A stretch of 64,000 bases of DNA from Sporobacter sp963677825. GTDB lineage: Bacteria > Bacillota > Clostridia > Oscillospirales > Oscillospiraceae. Below are positions 8,025-17,580 of the stretch, piece by piece; the first letter of the stretch is position 1, and each line of letters starts with the position of its first letter. The DNA lies in NCBI GenBank assembly GCA_963677825.2, contig CAXXEF010000001.1, positions 558,001-622,000 on the forward strand. Reading direction: 5' to 3'. Under the pieces are notes generated by a model. It was not told the origin of the DNA. It worked only from the letters and a program-made list of their open reading frames with translations, and did no database searches. A program made the position numbers and the translations under genes.

Positions 8025-10511
8025 TCAGATGAACAGGTTGACGTTGGATTCCTCCGCATCGCCGAGATACGTGCCGACGCCGGCGTAATCAATGCCGTCA
8101 ATCAGTTCCTCGGCGCGAATGCCCATCACGTCCATGCTCATCGTGCACGCGATCAGCTTGACGCCGTTCTGCATCGCTTTTTTCATCAGCGACTCGAGCG
8201 AATCAACATTTTTCTTGCGCATAATACCGCGCATCATATTCGTACCCATACCCATCATGTGCATTTTAGAAAGTTTCAGCTTACCGACGCCGCGCGGCAT
8301 CATACCGCCGAACATCTTCTCGATGAAGCTCTTGGGCACCTTGATCTTGCTTGCCTTGCGCAGCACGTTCAATCCCCAGAAGGTAAAGAACATGGTGACG
8401 GGCCGGCCCATCGCCGCCGCGCCGTTGGCAATGATAAATGACGCGAGAACTTTATCAAGGTCACCGGAGAAGACGATGATCGTCTTGCCGTCCGGCGTCT
8501 CCACGACCGGCGCACTGCCCTCCGGCGCTGCCGCCGGTGCAGGTTTATCGCCGTCGCCCTTTTGGACGAGCGCGACATAGTCGCTGCCACGTTTTTCGTT
8601 AGAAAGAAGGTTATTGCCTGTCCGGCGTGTCCATGCGGTGATGTCCCGAGCGAAACCGGGGTCGGACGCGGAAACTTCGACGACGTCGCCGGTTTTCATG
8701 TCCCGCATTGTCTCAAAAACCTTGAGAATCGGTCCCGGACATTGAAGCCCGCTGCAGTCGAGATGGATACTGGCGGACGCTGCCTTGCTTTCAACAGCGC
8801 CGCTATCGGATACGGGCTGCTGCTTTTTCATCGCCACTACCCCAAGCTGCTTATAGTGCACCGACTGATAGAACCGTGCGCCGCCCGGGAATAGCTTAAC
8901 ATTTTTAAATCCGTTGTTCATCAGAATACGCGCACCGTTATAGGCACGCACACCGACGGCACAAAATACGATAATTTCTTTGTCTTTATCGAGCTCATCG
9001 AGACGCCCGCGCAGCTGTCCGAGCGGAATCTGATGATAGACCGGCAGCGTAAATGCCTGCAACTCAATGTCTTCGCGCACATCAAGCACCGTGACGTTGG
9101 GCTGATCGAGTTCGACGTTCCAGTCGACAAAGCCGACTTTACCGCTCATGAGATTCTCGGCGACAAATCCGGCCATGTTGACGGGATCCTTTGCCGAGGA
9201 ATACGGCGGCGCGTAGGCCATTTCCAGAGACTTGATATCCTGCACCGTCGCGCCCAGGCGCATCGCGACGGCAATCGTATCGATGCGTTTGTCTGCGCCG
9301 TTGACGCCAACGATCTGCGCGCCGAGGATCTTGCTGCCGTCGGCAGCGAATAAAAACTTGATGGTCAGCGGCGTCGAGCCGGGGTAATACGAGGCGTGCG
9401 AGTTTTGCATAATGATGACGCTCTCGTAGTCCTTGCCCTTGACGAGACCTTTTTTGATCAGTGCTTTTTCGTTATGGCCGGTCGTGGCCGCCGTCAGGTC
9501 AAAAACCTTCGCGACAGACGTACCCTGCGTACCGGTATATTTTTCGCCGTCGACACCGGCAATATTATTGGCTGCGATACGACCTTGCTTGTTGGCCGGA
9601 CCTGCCAGCGGGATCATCGTGCGGCCCTTATCGACGTAATCCTCAACCTCGATCACGTCACCGACGGCGTAGATGTCCGGATCAGACGTCTGCAGCGTAT
9701 CGCTGACGACGACGCCGCCGCGCGCGTTGAGTTCGAGCCCTGCGGCTTTCGCCAGCTCGCTGTTCGGACGCACGCCAATCGACAAAATGACCATGTCGGC
9801 TTTGATTGTCTTGCCGCTTTTCAGCGTGACAGTCACGCCGTCATCACCATCTGTAAACGTCGAAACACCGTCAGACAAGTGCAGGTCGACGCCCTGCTGC
9901 TCAATCTGCTCGTGCAGGAGCTGCGCCATTTCCAGATCCAGTGGCGCCATAACCTGATCGAGCATTTCGACAAGCGAAACGTCGAGACCGGCGTGACAGA
10001 GATTTTCCACCATCTCCAAGCCGATGAAGCCGCCGCCGACCACAACGGCCGACTTGGCGTTCTTTTCGCGGATCTGCTCGCGGATTTTATCGGTGTCCGG
10101 CACCGTCCACAGCGTCATCACACGCGGTGAGTCGATACCGGGAATCGGCGGGCGCAGCGGCGACGAACCTGTCGACAGTACCAGCGTATCGTAGCTTTCT
10201 TCGTACGTTTCGCCGGTGTCGGTCTTTTTAACGGTGACCGTCTTCTTGTCGCGGTCGATGGAGACGACCTCCTGCTTTACACGCACCTGCGTGTTATATT
10301 TCTTCCCCATCGCTTCCGGCGTCTGAAGAATCAGGGCGCTTCTAAGCTTAATCACATCACCGACGTGATACGGCAAGCCACAGTTGGCATACGAAACATA
10401 TTCCCCGCGCTCAATAACGATGATCTCGGCACTTTCGTCGAGACGTCGAAGCCGCGCGGCGCAACTGGCCCCTCCCGCGACACCGCCAACGACCACAATT
10501 TTCTTTTTCAT
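8025..10511 (-). CDS. CoA-disulfide reductase-like flavoprotein fused to rhodanese, TusA and DsrE-like domains
   Basis: 828 residues. Domain order: FAD/NAD(P) disulfide oxidoreductase (1-about 300, with GGVAGGASCAARLRR and the active-site Cys in SYANCGLPY), dimerisation domain (to about 435), rhodanese (about 450-545, active loop FCAVGVRA), TusA/SirA (about 575-650, motif CPGP) and DsrE/F-like (about 680-828, Cys in IACTMSMD). Each domain keeps its catalytic cysteine, so the protein looks like a complete persulfide/polysulfide relay on one chain, acting on CoA-disulfide, CoA persulfide or polysulfide in the cytoplasm (inference from domains). Start at 10511 gives the canonical MKKKIVVVGG N-terminus with GGGGG upstream; a Met 7 codons earlier is less likely. 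Confidence 0.92.
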   Translation of the reverse strand: MKKKIVVVGGVAGGASCAARLRRLDESAEIIVIERGEYVSYANCGLPYHVGDVIKLRSALILQTPEAMGKKYNTQVRVKQEVVSIDRDKKTVTVKKTDTGETYEESYDTLVLSTGSSPLRPPIPGIDSPRVMTLWTVPDTDKIREQIREKNAKSAVVVGGGFIGLEMVENLCHAGLDVSLVEMLDQVMAPLDLEMAQLLHEQIEQQGVDLHLSDGVSTFTDGDDGVTVTLKSGKTIKADMVILSIGVRPNSELAKAAGLELNARGGVVVSDTLQTSDPDIYAVGDVIEVEDYVDKGRTMIPLAGPANKQGRIAANNIAGVDGEKYTGTQGTSVAKVFDLTAATTGHNEKALIKKGLVKGKDYESVIIMQNSHASYYPGSTPLTIKFLFAADGSKILGAQIVGVNGADKRIDTIAVAMRLGATVQDIKSLEMAYAPPYSSAKDPVNMAGFVAENLMSGKVGFVDWNVELDQPNVTVLDVREDIELQAFTLPVYHQIPLGQLRGRLDELDKDKEIIVFCAVGVRAYNGARILMNNGFKNVKLFPGGARFYQSVHYKQLGVVAMKKQQPVSDSGAVESKAASASIHLDCSGLQCPGPILKVFETMRDMKTGDVVEVSASDPGFARDITAWTRRTGNNLLSNEKRGSDYVALVQKGDGDKPAPAAAPEGSAPVVETPDGKTIIVFSGDLDKVLASFIIANGAAAMGRPVTMFFTFWGLNVLRKASKIKVPKSFIEKMFGGMMPRGVGKLKLSKMHMMGMGTNMMRGIMRKKNVDSLESLMKKAMQNGVKLIACTMSMDVMGIRAEELIDGIDYAGVGTYLGDAEESNVNLFI

Positions 10512-10608
10512 AAAAAGAAGCCCCCTTGTCAATGTTTTAACAATGTTGTTATTGTATCCGTATTACTCAAAAACACCGTGACTATATCACATATGCCTTG
10601 AAATACCG

Positions 10609-11550
10609 CTATTTCAGATTGCATTCACGTCCGCAGGTATTCTCACTTTCAAACTGGATGACTGTGTGGCTGATGCCGCATTCGTTTTCAAGCAGCGTAT
10701 TGATCGTTTGGCGCAGCGGCGCCGTCTTACTGACTAATACGTCCTCAACACAGACGTGTGCCTCGAGCATCGTATCGTTCTCATCAAGCCGCCAAATATG
10801 CAGGTGATGCGCGCCGACAACACCGTCAACACTGGCGATGCGTTCGGTAATCCGGTCAATATCCGCATCGACCGGCGCGCTTTGCATCAAGATACCGACG
10901 CTCTCGCGCAGCACACGAAACGCCGAGTAGATGATGAATAAATTAATCAGTATCGAAAACACCGGATCAACCCAGTATGCAGCGGTCAGCCGAATAATCA
11001 CCCCGGCAATAACGACGGCAACAGACGAGAGCGTATCGCTTAAAAGATGCAGAAACGATGATTTGATGTTGATATTGTGCTGCGCGCTTTTACGTAAAAC
11101 GAGTACACTCAACAGGTTCCCTGCTAAGCCGATCAGCGCGACGATAATCACGAGGTTACCGGCGACTTCTGTGGGATGGATGAACTTGCGAAAAGCCGCA
11201 GCAAGCAGATAGATCGCTATAGCAATGAGCACAGCGGAGTTGACGAACGCGGCCAATATATTTGCACGTTTATAGCCATACGTCTTGCTGTTGTTTTTAG
11301 GCCGCGCCGACACACGCAGCGACACGTAGCTGAAAATGATGGATGCCGTATCGCTAAAATTGTGCATAGCGTCAGACGTCAGCGACAGGCTGCCGGACAC
11401 CAGCCCGCCGATCAGCTCCGCGACGGAAATGGCCAGATTAAATATGATCACCAGCAGCAGCCGTACGCCGCTGAGAGATGATACGTCGTGGCTGTGTCCA
11501 TGGCTGCTATGGCCGCTTTGATTGCTGACATGCGTATGATTATCGGACAT
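10609..11550 (-). CDS. czcD: Cation diffusion facilitator family metal efflux protein (CzcD/ZitB type)
   Basis: 313 residues. Exports Zn2+ or similar divalent cations against H+ across the membrane. His-rich N-terminus (HGHSHD), six membrane segments to about residue 205, metal-site motif SDAMHNFSD (about residue 58) and a paired HLLSDTLSS (about 168) giving the intramembrane HD/DD site, then a cytoplasmic dimerisation domain with HHLHIWRLDE. SD GGAG (AAAGGAGAAAACCC) before the ATG at 11550. Single gene; I see no metal-responsive regulator beside it. Confidence 0.9.
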   Translation of the reverse strand: MSDNHTHVSNQSGHSSHGHSHDVSSLSGVRLLLVIIFNLAISVAELIGGLVSGSLSLTSDAMHNFSDTASIIFSYVSLRVSARPKNNSKTYGYKRANILAAFVNSAVLIAIAIYLLAAAFRKFIHPTEVAGNLVIIVALIGLAGNLLSVLVLRKSAQHNINIKSSFLHLLSDTLSSVAVVIAGVIIRLTAAYWVDPVFSILINLFIIYSAFRVLRESVGILMQSAPVDADIDRITERIASVDGVVGAHHLHIWRLDENDTMLEAHVCVEDVLVSKTAPLRQTINTLLENECGISHTVIQFESENTCGRECNLK

Positions 11551-11610
11551 GGGTTTTCTCCTTTATTCACGCACTCAGATTAAACCGCAGTTTATTCATG
11601 CCCAGTATAA

Positions 11611-11642
11611 CAAAAAACAGCGGGTAGTCCCACTGTTTTTTG
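11611..11642. terminator. Bidirectional terminator downstream of the ABC exporter operon
   Basis: CAAAAAACAGnGGG/CCCnCTGTTTTTTG hairpin with a TAGT loop and one mismatched position; T runs in both orientations. Confidence 0.85.
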
Positions 11643-11657
11643 CATCGTATTGAATTA

Positions 11658-13523
11658 TTAAGATACCTGTTCAAACTGCGAGTTGTACAGCTCTGCGTAA
11701 AATCCGCCTTTCTGGAGCAGCGTGTCGTGGCTGCCGCTTTCGACGATGTCGCCGTCGCGCATGACGAGGATGACGTCGGCGTTCTTAATTGTCGAAAGCC
11801 GGTGCGCTATTACGAAGGACGTGCGCCCCTGCATCAGGCGGTCCATGGCCTGCTGGACGAGTACCTCCGTGCGCGTATCGACGGAGCTCGTTGCTTCGTC
11901 CAGGATGAGCAGCGGCGCGTTTTCAACCATCGCCCGCGCAATCGTCATCAGCTGGCGCTGTCCGGCCGACATGCTCGCGTTGTCGCCGAGCACCGTATCG
12001 TAGCCGTTTGACAGTGTGCGGATGAAGTGGTCGATCCCGACGGCCTTGCACGCATCGATGACCTGCTCGTCTGTGACATCAGGCACACTGTAGATGATAT
12101 TTTCCTTTACTGTCCCCTCGAACAGCCAGGTGTCCTGCAAAACCATACAGAACAGCTCGTGCACCTTCTCCCGGGGCATGGTATCCAGCGGCACACCGTC
12201 GACGCTGATCCGTCCGCCGTCCAGCTCGTAAAACCGCATCAGCAGATTGACGATCGTCGTCTTGCCGGCACCTGTCGGGCCGACGATGGCGACCTTCTGC
12301 CCGGCTTTTATTTCGGCGGAGAAATCCTTGATGATAATCTTGTCGGGATTGTATCCGAACGTGACATGTTCAAACGTTACATCACCGCGGACGTTCTCGA
12401 TCTTGGCTTCTTTTTCGGATTCATCGGGTAATTCTTCTTCTCCTAAGAACTCAAACACGCGTTCGCTGGCCGCCGCCGTTCTCTGCAGGTTTGTCGCGCC
12501 CTGTGCGATCTGTGCCAGCGGCCTGATAAACAAACGGATGTATACGATAAAGGCAACGACGACGCCGAAGTCCATGCCGTTTTTCGCCAGCACCGCACCG
12601 ACAACGCAGACAGCCACATAACCGAAGTTGCCGATAAACTGCATCAGTGGCATCATCATGCCGGATAGAAACTGCGACTTCCAGTTGGCTTCGTAAAGCT
12701 TACTGTTGATTGCCTCAAAGGTTTCCGTTGCGCCCTTTTCCGCGTTGTACGCCTTGACGATATTGTGGCCGGCGTAAACCTCCTCAATCAGCCCGTTAAT
12801 CTCACCGAGACGGCTCTGATTGGCTTTAAAGTGCTTCTGGCTCGATTTGATGATGATCGTCATCAGCACAAGCCCCAGTACTGACGCACCGATTGCGGTC
12901 AGCGCCATGACAACGTTCGTGACCAGCATCATGATGATGGACCCCAGGAACAACGTCAGCGACGAGATGAGCATACCCAGGCTTTGATTGAGCGTCATGC
13001 TCAGTGTGTCAATGTCGTTGGTAACACGGCTGAGAATGTTGCCGAATGTCGTGTTGTCAAAATAGCGCAGCGGGAGCCGGTTGATTTTATGAGAAATCTC
13101 ACGGCGCAGGCCTTTTGAGAGGCGCTGCGTCACCGTCGCCATAATCCAACCCTGCGCAAACAGCAGCAGAGATCCCGCGACGTAAATGACGATCAGCAGG
13201 GCGCACACGCGGACAATGTAATCGAGGTCAATGCCGGCGCCGCCTGTGAAGCCGCCCTTCAACCCGTCCGTAATAGCGTTGGTGATATCGCGCAGCTTTC
13301 CCGGGCCGACCAGCTGCATGGCCGAGCCGCCGATCGCGCAGAGTGTCGCGATAATCATTACCGGCAGATACTGCCGGCTGTACGCGATCAGCTTAGACCA
13401 AGACTTCTTAAAATCCTTCGGCTTCTCGACGATACCGCCACCATGCATCCCGCCCGGTCCGCGCGGGGCCATCGGGGGACGCTGGCGTTTCATCTGGCCG
13501 ATTTCGTATTCGTTCTTGCTCAT
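11658..13523 (-). CDS. ABC exporter half-transporter, catalytic-site subunit (second of heterodimer)
   Basis: 621 residues. Gly/Pro/Met-rich N-terminal tail, six-helix transmembrane domain (about 45-345), then an ATPase with Walker A GPTGAGKTT, signature MSAGQRQ and a canonical Walker B LLILDEATSSVD. Drug/lipid/peptide exporter family. The ATG at 13523 overlaps the stop of the upstream half-transporter by 4 nt (ATGA) and has AAGGAGG in front, so the pair is translationally coupled. The trimmed start removes about 19 residues of a longer reading frame. Confidence 0.92.
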   Translation of the reverse strand: MSKNEYEIGQMKRQRPPMAPRGPGGMHGGGIVEKPKDFKKSWSKLIAYSRQYLPVMIIATLCAIGGSAMQLVGPGKLRDITNAITDGLKGGFTGGAGIDLDYIVRVCALLIVIYVAGSLLLFAQGWIMATVTQRLSKGLRREISHKINRLPLRYFDNTTFGNILSRVTNDIDTLSMTLNQSLGMLISSLTLFLGSIIMMLVTNVVMALTAIGASVLGLVLMTIIIKSSQKHFKANQSRLGEINGLIEEVYAGHNIVKAYNAEKGATETFEAINSKLYEANWKSQFLSGMMMPLMQFIGNFGYVAVCVVGAVLAKNGMDFGVVVAFIVYIRLFIRPLAQIAQGATNLQRTAAASERVFEFLGEEELPDESEKEAKIENVRGDVTFEHVTFGYNPDKIIIKDFSAEIKAGQKVAIVGPTGAGKTTIVNLLMRFYELDGGRISVDGVPLDTMPREKVHELFCMVLQDTWLFEGTVKENIIYSVPDVTDEQVIDACKAVGIDHFIRTLSNGYDTVLGDNASMSAGQRQLMTIARAMVENAPLLILDEATSSVDTRTEVLVQQAMDRLMQGRTSFVIAHRLSTIKNADVILVMRDGDIVESGSHDTLLQKGGFYAELYNSQFEQVS

Positions 13524-15292
13524 GCTCCGAGTTCCTCCTTCGACAGCTGCGAGTAGGCGATCTGCTGATACACGCTGCATGTAGCCATCAGCTCGTCGTG
13601 CCGGCCTATGCCGGCCACTTCGCCTTCATCGAGCACAATGATCTTGTCGGCGTCTCGGATGGTACCGATACGCTGCGCGACGATCATGCTCGTAACGCCC
13701 GCCGTTTCCTTTTTCAGCGCCGAGCGCAGCACGCGGTCGGTTTTATAATCCAGCGCGGAAAACGAGTCGTCAAAAATATAGATTTCAGGCTTTCTGAACA
13801 CGGCGCGGGCGATCGCCAGGCGTTGCTTCTGTCCGCCGGACACGTTCGTACCGCCCTGTGAAATGAGCGCTTCGTACCCGTCATCCATCGTTTCAATAAA
13901 ATCTGCAGCTTGGGCGATATCGACGGCTTTTTTAATATCGTCTTCCCGCTGCTCGTCACTGACCTTTTCGCGTCCATTATCGCCGAAGTCGATATTAGAC
14001 TTGATTGTACCGGCAAACATAACAGCTCGCTGCGATACGTAGCCAAGTTTGTTGCGCAGCGCTTCTTGTGTATACTCGCGCACATCAACGCCGTCAACGA
14101 GCACCGCGCCCTCTGTGACGTCATAAAAACGTGGTACGAGGTTAATCAAGGTGGACTTGCCGCTGCCGGTCGAACCGATAAACGCAACAGTCTCCCCTTT
14201 TTTTGCTGTAAACGAAATGTTGCGCAGCACGTATTCCTCGGCTTCGGGATACTTAAAGCTGACGTTTTGAAACTCGACTTCGCCCTCGACGCCCTCGGGA
14301 GACTGCGTCACTGTACCGTCAACAACTTTCGGCTTGGTGTTGAGCACCTCCATGATGCGTTTAACCGACACCGAGACGCGCGGAAGCATGACAAAGATCA
14401 TGATGAGCATCATAAACGCCATAATGACGAGCATCGCATACACGGAGAATGAGACCATGTCTCCAAATAGATTTACTTTGTCGAGCCCGACTGCCGCGTC
14501 GATCAGGAACGCACCGATCCAAAAGATGCCCAGCATCAGCGCGCTCATGATGAACTGCATGCCGGGGTTAAACACGCTCATCGCGCGAAATGCCTGCATG
14601 TTGTTCTTCGTGATGTCGTCGTTGGCCTGCTCAAATTTCTCCTGCTCGTATGCTTCTGCATTATACGCGCGGACAACGCGCAGACCCGTCAGATTTTCAC
14701 GCGTAACACGGTTGAGGTTGTCGGTCAGCCACTGAATCTTTTTGAAACGCGGCAGTGCGAAAATCATAATGGACGTAATCATGATCAGCAGCAAGAACAC
14801 CGCACCGCCCGTCAGCGCCGTCCACTCCCAGCTTTTTTGGGAAATCTTGCTGATGGCCCATACGGCCATGATCGGCGCCTTCATGATGACTTGCATACCC
14901 ATCGCGATGAATATTTGAACCTGCGTGATGTCGTTTGTAGAGCGCGTAATGAGGCTGGCGGTGGAAAATCCGCTGATTTCTTCCATCGAAAAGCTCTCTA
15001 CACGATTGAATATCCGTCCACGCAGGCGCTGCGTGAAGCTCGCTGCAACGCGCGCGGCAAAGAAACCAATGATGATCGATGTCGCTCCGCTGCCAATCGT
15101 ACACAGCAGCATCATACCGCCGGCTTGCCAGATGTCGCTCATCGCGCTGCCTGGTGTCTGAACGTATCTCGTAATTTCGTTCATATAGTCGGGCAGCTTG
15201 AGGTCAAGCCAGGTCTGAATCACAATGAAGCCTAAACTTACACCGATAACAGCCCACTCGACAGGTTTTAGATATTTCAGTATTTTTAACAT
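13520..15292 (-). CDS. ABC exporter half-transporter, degenerate-site subunit (first of heterodimer)
   Basis: 590 residues; six-helix membrane domain to about residue 315, then Walker A GSTGSGKST, signature VSGGQKQR, and Walker B IYIFDDSFSALD, in which the catalytic Glu is replaced by Asp. That asymmetry against the partner's canonical DEATS is the known hallmark of heterodimeric type IV exporters (BmrCD/TM287-288 class). Lies 32 nt downstream of a MarR-type regulator, which probably controls it in response to the exported compound. Confidence 0.92.
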   Translation of the reverse strand: MLKILKYLKPVEWAVIGVSLGFIVIQTWLDLKLPDYMNEITRYVQTPGSAMSDIWQAGGMMLLCTIGSGATSIIIGFFAARVAASFTQRLRGRIFNRVESFSMEEISGFSTASLITRSTNDITQVQIFIAMGMQVIMKAPIMAVWAISKISQKSWEWTALTGGAVFLLLIMITSIMIFALPRFKKIQWLTDNLNRVTRENLTGLRVVRAYNAEAYEQEKFEQANDDITKNNMQAFRAMSVFNPGMQFIMSALMLGIFWIGAFLIDAAVGLDKVNLFGDMVSFSVYAMLVIMAFMMLIMIFVMLPRVSVSVKRIMEVLNTKPKVVDGTVTQSPEGVEGEVEFQNVSFKYPEAEEYVLRNISFTAKKGETVAFIGSTGSGKSTLINLVPRFYDVTEGAVLVDGVDVREYTQEALRNKLGYVSQRAVMFAGTIKSNIDFGDNGREKVSDEQREDDIKKAVDIAQAADFIETMDDGYEALISQGGTNVSGGQKQRLAIARAVFRKPEIYIFDDSFSALDYKTDRVLRSALKKETAGVTSMIVAQRIGTIRDADKIIVLDEGEVAGIGRHDELMATCSVYQQIAYSQLSKEELGA

Positions 15293-15324
15293 GCATTGCT
15301 CCTTAATCTAGAAATGGCGCCGTG

Positions 15325-15762
15325 TTAGTCCTGCTGATCGATGGCCGATGCGATCTGTGTTATACGATTGACGATACGTATATACTCTTTTGTGTCCTGT
15401 TCGCCCAGTTCCCGCAGGATACTTTCGATCTTCCCGAGCATTTTACGTCGCTCGTCAATAACAAGTTTCCGGCCGATCTCCGTGATCGTCACATTGATCT
15501 TCCGGCGGTCGTCCGGATCGATGCTGCGCTTTACATACCCCTTCTTCTCGAGATTCTTCAGCGCCATGGCTATACGCGCTGTACTGGCGTTCATCGCCGA
15601 AGACAGCTCGCCTGGCAGTACGCCTTGCTCCTGGCAAATAATATGGTTGAGGATAAACATCTCTCCGTGTAAGAACGCACTGGTTTTTTTATTCCAGAAG
15701 TTAGATCTTTTCATAGCCATCGTTGCGCTGACAACGTCGGAAGCCAGCTGCGAATAATCCAT
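15325..15762 (-). CDS. MarR-family transcriptional regulator
   Basis: 145 residues. Winged-helix domain with LSSAMNASTARIAMALKNLEKKGYVKR (recognition helix, about residues 53-79) and wing DPDDRRKINVTIT. Start at 15762 is chosen for AAGGAGAAGAAGG directly upstream; the frame is open nine codons further. Probable local repressor of the ABC exporter pair that follows in the same direction; a palindrome in its leader is a plausible autoregulatory operator. Confidence 0.88.
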   Translation of the reverse strand: MDYSQLASDVVSATMAMKRSNFWNKKTSAFLHGEMFILNHIICQEQGVLPGELSSAMNASTARIAMALKNLEKKGYVKRSIDPDDRRKINVTITEIGRKLVIDERRKMLGKIESILRELGEQDTKEYIRIVNRITQIASAIDQQD

Positions 15763-15786
15763 CCTTCTTCTCCTTTCTATATGAAT

Positions 15787-15802
15787 CAATTTTAGCTAAT
15801 TG
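15787..15802. promoter_or_regulatory. Candidate MarR operator
   Basis: Imperfect palindrome CAATTTTAGCTAATTG, 25 nt upstream of the MarR start codon, of the size and AT-rich type bound by MarR dimers. Assignment is from position and symmetry only. Confidence 0.45.
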
Positions 15803-15949
15803 CTTATTCTACTAACACCTTTAGGTATTTTAGCACTTTATTATTTCGCCGTCTATATCGAAATATACACAAAGTGCCATATAGACACATTTTTTTTCGT
15901 CATTATGTTGCATTGGTTAAACGATAGCACATTACCCTGCTATTGTGCC

Positions 15950-15978
15950 TTGCGCGGCATCGCCGGCCATGCTACAAT
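15950..15978 (+). promoter_or_regulatory. Promoter of the small ORF at 15996
   Basis: TTGCGC (15950-15955), 17-nt spacer, TACAAT (15973-15978). The predicted transcript begins only about 10 nt before the ribosome binding site AAAGG. Confidence 0.5.
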
Positions 15979-15995
15979 AACGGCGAAAGGATGTG

Positions 15996-16220
15996 ATGCA
16001 TGTGAGCAATGACACCTCAAACGACAAGTCCACCATCCCGACGGAAGCGCTGAATAAATATGACGCGCTCGCGCTATTGTACATGAGAAACCAAGGGCTT
16101 GAAACCTATACGCCGGAAGAGCTGGTGGCCAAATATGTCGAAGCGCACGATCGAATCGTCAAGGAATTTGAGCATCAGAAGCAGCAGCGCAAGCGCCGTC
16201 TAAATCCCCTGCCAATGTGA
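15996..16220 (+). CDS. Small charged hypothetical protein
   Basis: 74 residues starting at ATG 15996 (GTG codons at 15993 and 16002 are alternatives); AAAGG lies 5-6 nt upstream. No signal peptide or membrane segment. A Ser/Thr/Asp-rich start is followed by a helical, Lys/Glu/Arg-rich C-terminus (EFEHQKQQRKRR). No family recognised. Likely real because it has a promoter, an SD and a downstream hairpin. Confidence 0.55.
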   Translation: MHVSNDTSNDKSTIPTEALNKYDALALLYMRNQGLETYTPEELVAKYVEAHDRIVKEFEHQKQQRKRRLNPLPM

Positions 16221-16271
16221 CAATAGGCCGCCGTGCGTTTCCACATGCATTTTAATTTTATAGCAATAAAA

Positions 16272-16336
16272 ATGATTCTCCGTGTGACAGCGCCGGTTTT
16301 CCGGCCATGCCGTCTTGCGGAGAATCATATTTTTCT
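16272..16336 (+). terminator. Large stem-loop downstream of the small ORF
   Basis: ATGATTCTCCG pairs with CGGAGAATCAT (11 bp) around a 35-nt interior that contains a smaller GCCGG/CCGGC hairpin; ATTTTTCTT follows. Probably a terminator, unusually branched. Confidence 0.5.
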
Positions 16337-16360
16337 TGTGTCTGAAGCAACGTCGGATTA

Positions 16361-16394
16361 AAAACAGCGATCTGCCGTAAATAGCAAATCGCTG
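16361..16394 (-). terminator. Terminator of the 71-residue membrane protein gene
   Basis: On the minus strand CAGCGAT/ATCGCTG with a 16-nt loop followed by TTTTTAAT. Confidence 0.55.
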
Positions 16395-16439
16395 AAACAA
16401 ACCAAAACAAGCTGTGCGCCCCCGGCTTCTGGTTGGGCT

Positions 16440-16655
16440 TTATTCAGCGGCGTCTAGATCGAGAAAACGCTTGATGGTCTTGATGTCGTTTTCAGCCACG
16501 ACGATGCGCTCGATGACGCGGTTGTGCCGGTCGACTTTGTTTTCAAGCTGCGACAAGCGGAAATTGACCAGTTTATTTGATACGAGTATGCCGCCAAAGG
16601 AGCCGGCCAGCGTTCCCGCCAGTGCCAGCAGCGCGACAATAACTTCTGTTGACAT
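16440..16655 (-). CDS. Small holin/XhlA-like membrane protein
   Basis: 71 residues from the ATG at 16655 (GGGGGG upstream). One N-terminal membrane helix with Gly/Ala packing (VALLALAGTLAGSFGGI, residues 6-22), then a charged, probably coiled-coil tail (LSQLENKVDRHNRVIERI). The layout (TM then short coiled coil) resembles haemolysin XhlA-type holin accessory proteins, but no phage genes are nearby and the helix order is reversed relative to many of them. Function unknown. Confidence 0.6.
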   Translation of the reverse strand: MSTEVIVALLALAGTLAGSFGGILVSNKLVNFRLSQLENKVDRHNRVIERIVVAENDIKTIKRFLDLDAAE

Positions 16656-16744
16656 GCGTCTGACCCCCCGCTGTGTTTCGCGCACCTTTCGGTGCGCTCC
16701 TTTTATTTTATGCGGCGTTGGACAATACGCTACCGGCGCAACAG

Positions 16745-16779
16745 AAAAGCCGCTTCTCTTACAAAGAAGCGGCTTTTTA
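16745..16779. terminator. Bidirectional terminator
   Basis: 12-bp stem AAAAGCCGCTTC/GAAGCGGCTTTT, loop TCTTACAAA, T run both ways; terminates the minus-strand membrane protein that ends at 16798. Confidence 0.85.
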
Positions 16780-16797
16780 TGCAGTTACAGTACTTGC

Positions 16798-17580
16798 TCA
16801 GTCGTAACGCTCGTCTAAATTTCGGATAAGCAGGATGCTGCTCATGAGCATATTAAGCGCCGTGACGGCGTACATGATCTTGAGGGACAAAGCTGTATGA
16901 TCAGCCAGAACAACAATACATAAGTAGATCGAAATCAGGAAAGCGAAAATCGGTTTGCCGGTCATCACTTTGCGGAACGTAAAGCCGGATGCATAATAGT
17001 AGCTCAGTGCCGCGGCGGCAATCGCCAGAATCTGATAGCCATAATCGAGCAGCACCGGATTGGCGGCGTTGTCCTTGTAGTAAATAATCAGCCAAAAGCA
17101 GAAAAACAGCGGCGGAATGATGCTCATCAGTGTCATATCGGTACCGCTGCGTCTTTGATATGCACCGCGCGACATAACAATAACAGATACCGCCGACGAC
17201 GCCGCCAGCAGCATGAAAATCCAGTCGATGACCGTTAACCCGCCGACGGCACTGCGGTTAAACACGTACAGCACTGCCGCAATAAACCAGCCGATGCCAA
17301 CGACATACGCACCGGCTATATAAACAAACCCGGTCGGCATAAAAACCTTGGCGTACCCACGCTCCGTGCGGTAGCGCGTGAACATCATCACTGCATATAC
17401 CGCCATAATCAAAATAATGGCGATCGTCACGACGATCAGGAGATTCGTGACTACCGCGCCCCGCGCCGCTAATCCGGTAACGCTGTCGATCACGGTATTG
17501 ACCTCAATACGCCGGAACAAATAGCCGAACACGCCGGCAAGAAGAGCAACAAGCGGCATCAACACAGCACTTTTACGCAT
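16798..17580 (-). CDS. Polytopic membrane protein of unknown function
   Basis: 260 residues from ATG 17580 (AGGACG about 8 nt upstream, modest). About eight hydrophobic segments spread over the whole length, short loops, ending in a charged RNLDERYD tail. No enzymatic motif or transporter signature recognised. Divergently oriented from the SpoIID-like gene. Such unassigned integral membrane proteins are common in Clostridia. Confidence 0.75.
   Translation of the reverse strand: MRKSAVLMPLVALLAGVFGYLFRRIEVNTVIDSVTGLAARGAVVTNLLIVVTIAIILIMAVYAVMMFTRYRTERGYAKVFMPTGFVYIAGAYVVGIGWFIAAVLYVFNRSAVGGLTVIDWIFMLLAASSAVSVIVMSRGAYQRRSGTDMTLMSIIPPLFFCFWLIIYYKDNAANPVLLDYGYQILAIAAAALSYYYASGFTFRKVMTGKPIFAFLISIYLCIVVLADHTALSLKIMYAVTALNMLMSSILLIRNLDERYD

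Noticed and set aside
8092..10130. Several plus-strand ORFs of 60-244 codons opposite the sulfur-trafficking flavoprotein
   Set aside because: They are antisense shadows of a well-conserved gene in GC-rich DNA.
16440..16655. Phage holin cassette
   Set aside because: Only one small membrane protein; no endolysin, tail or other phage gene nearby.
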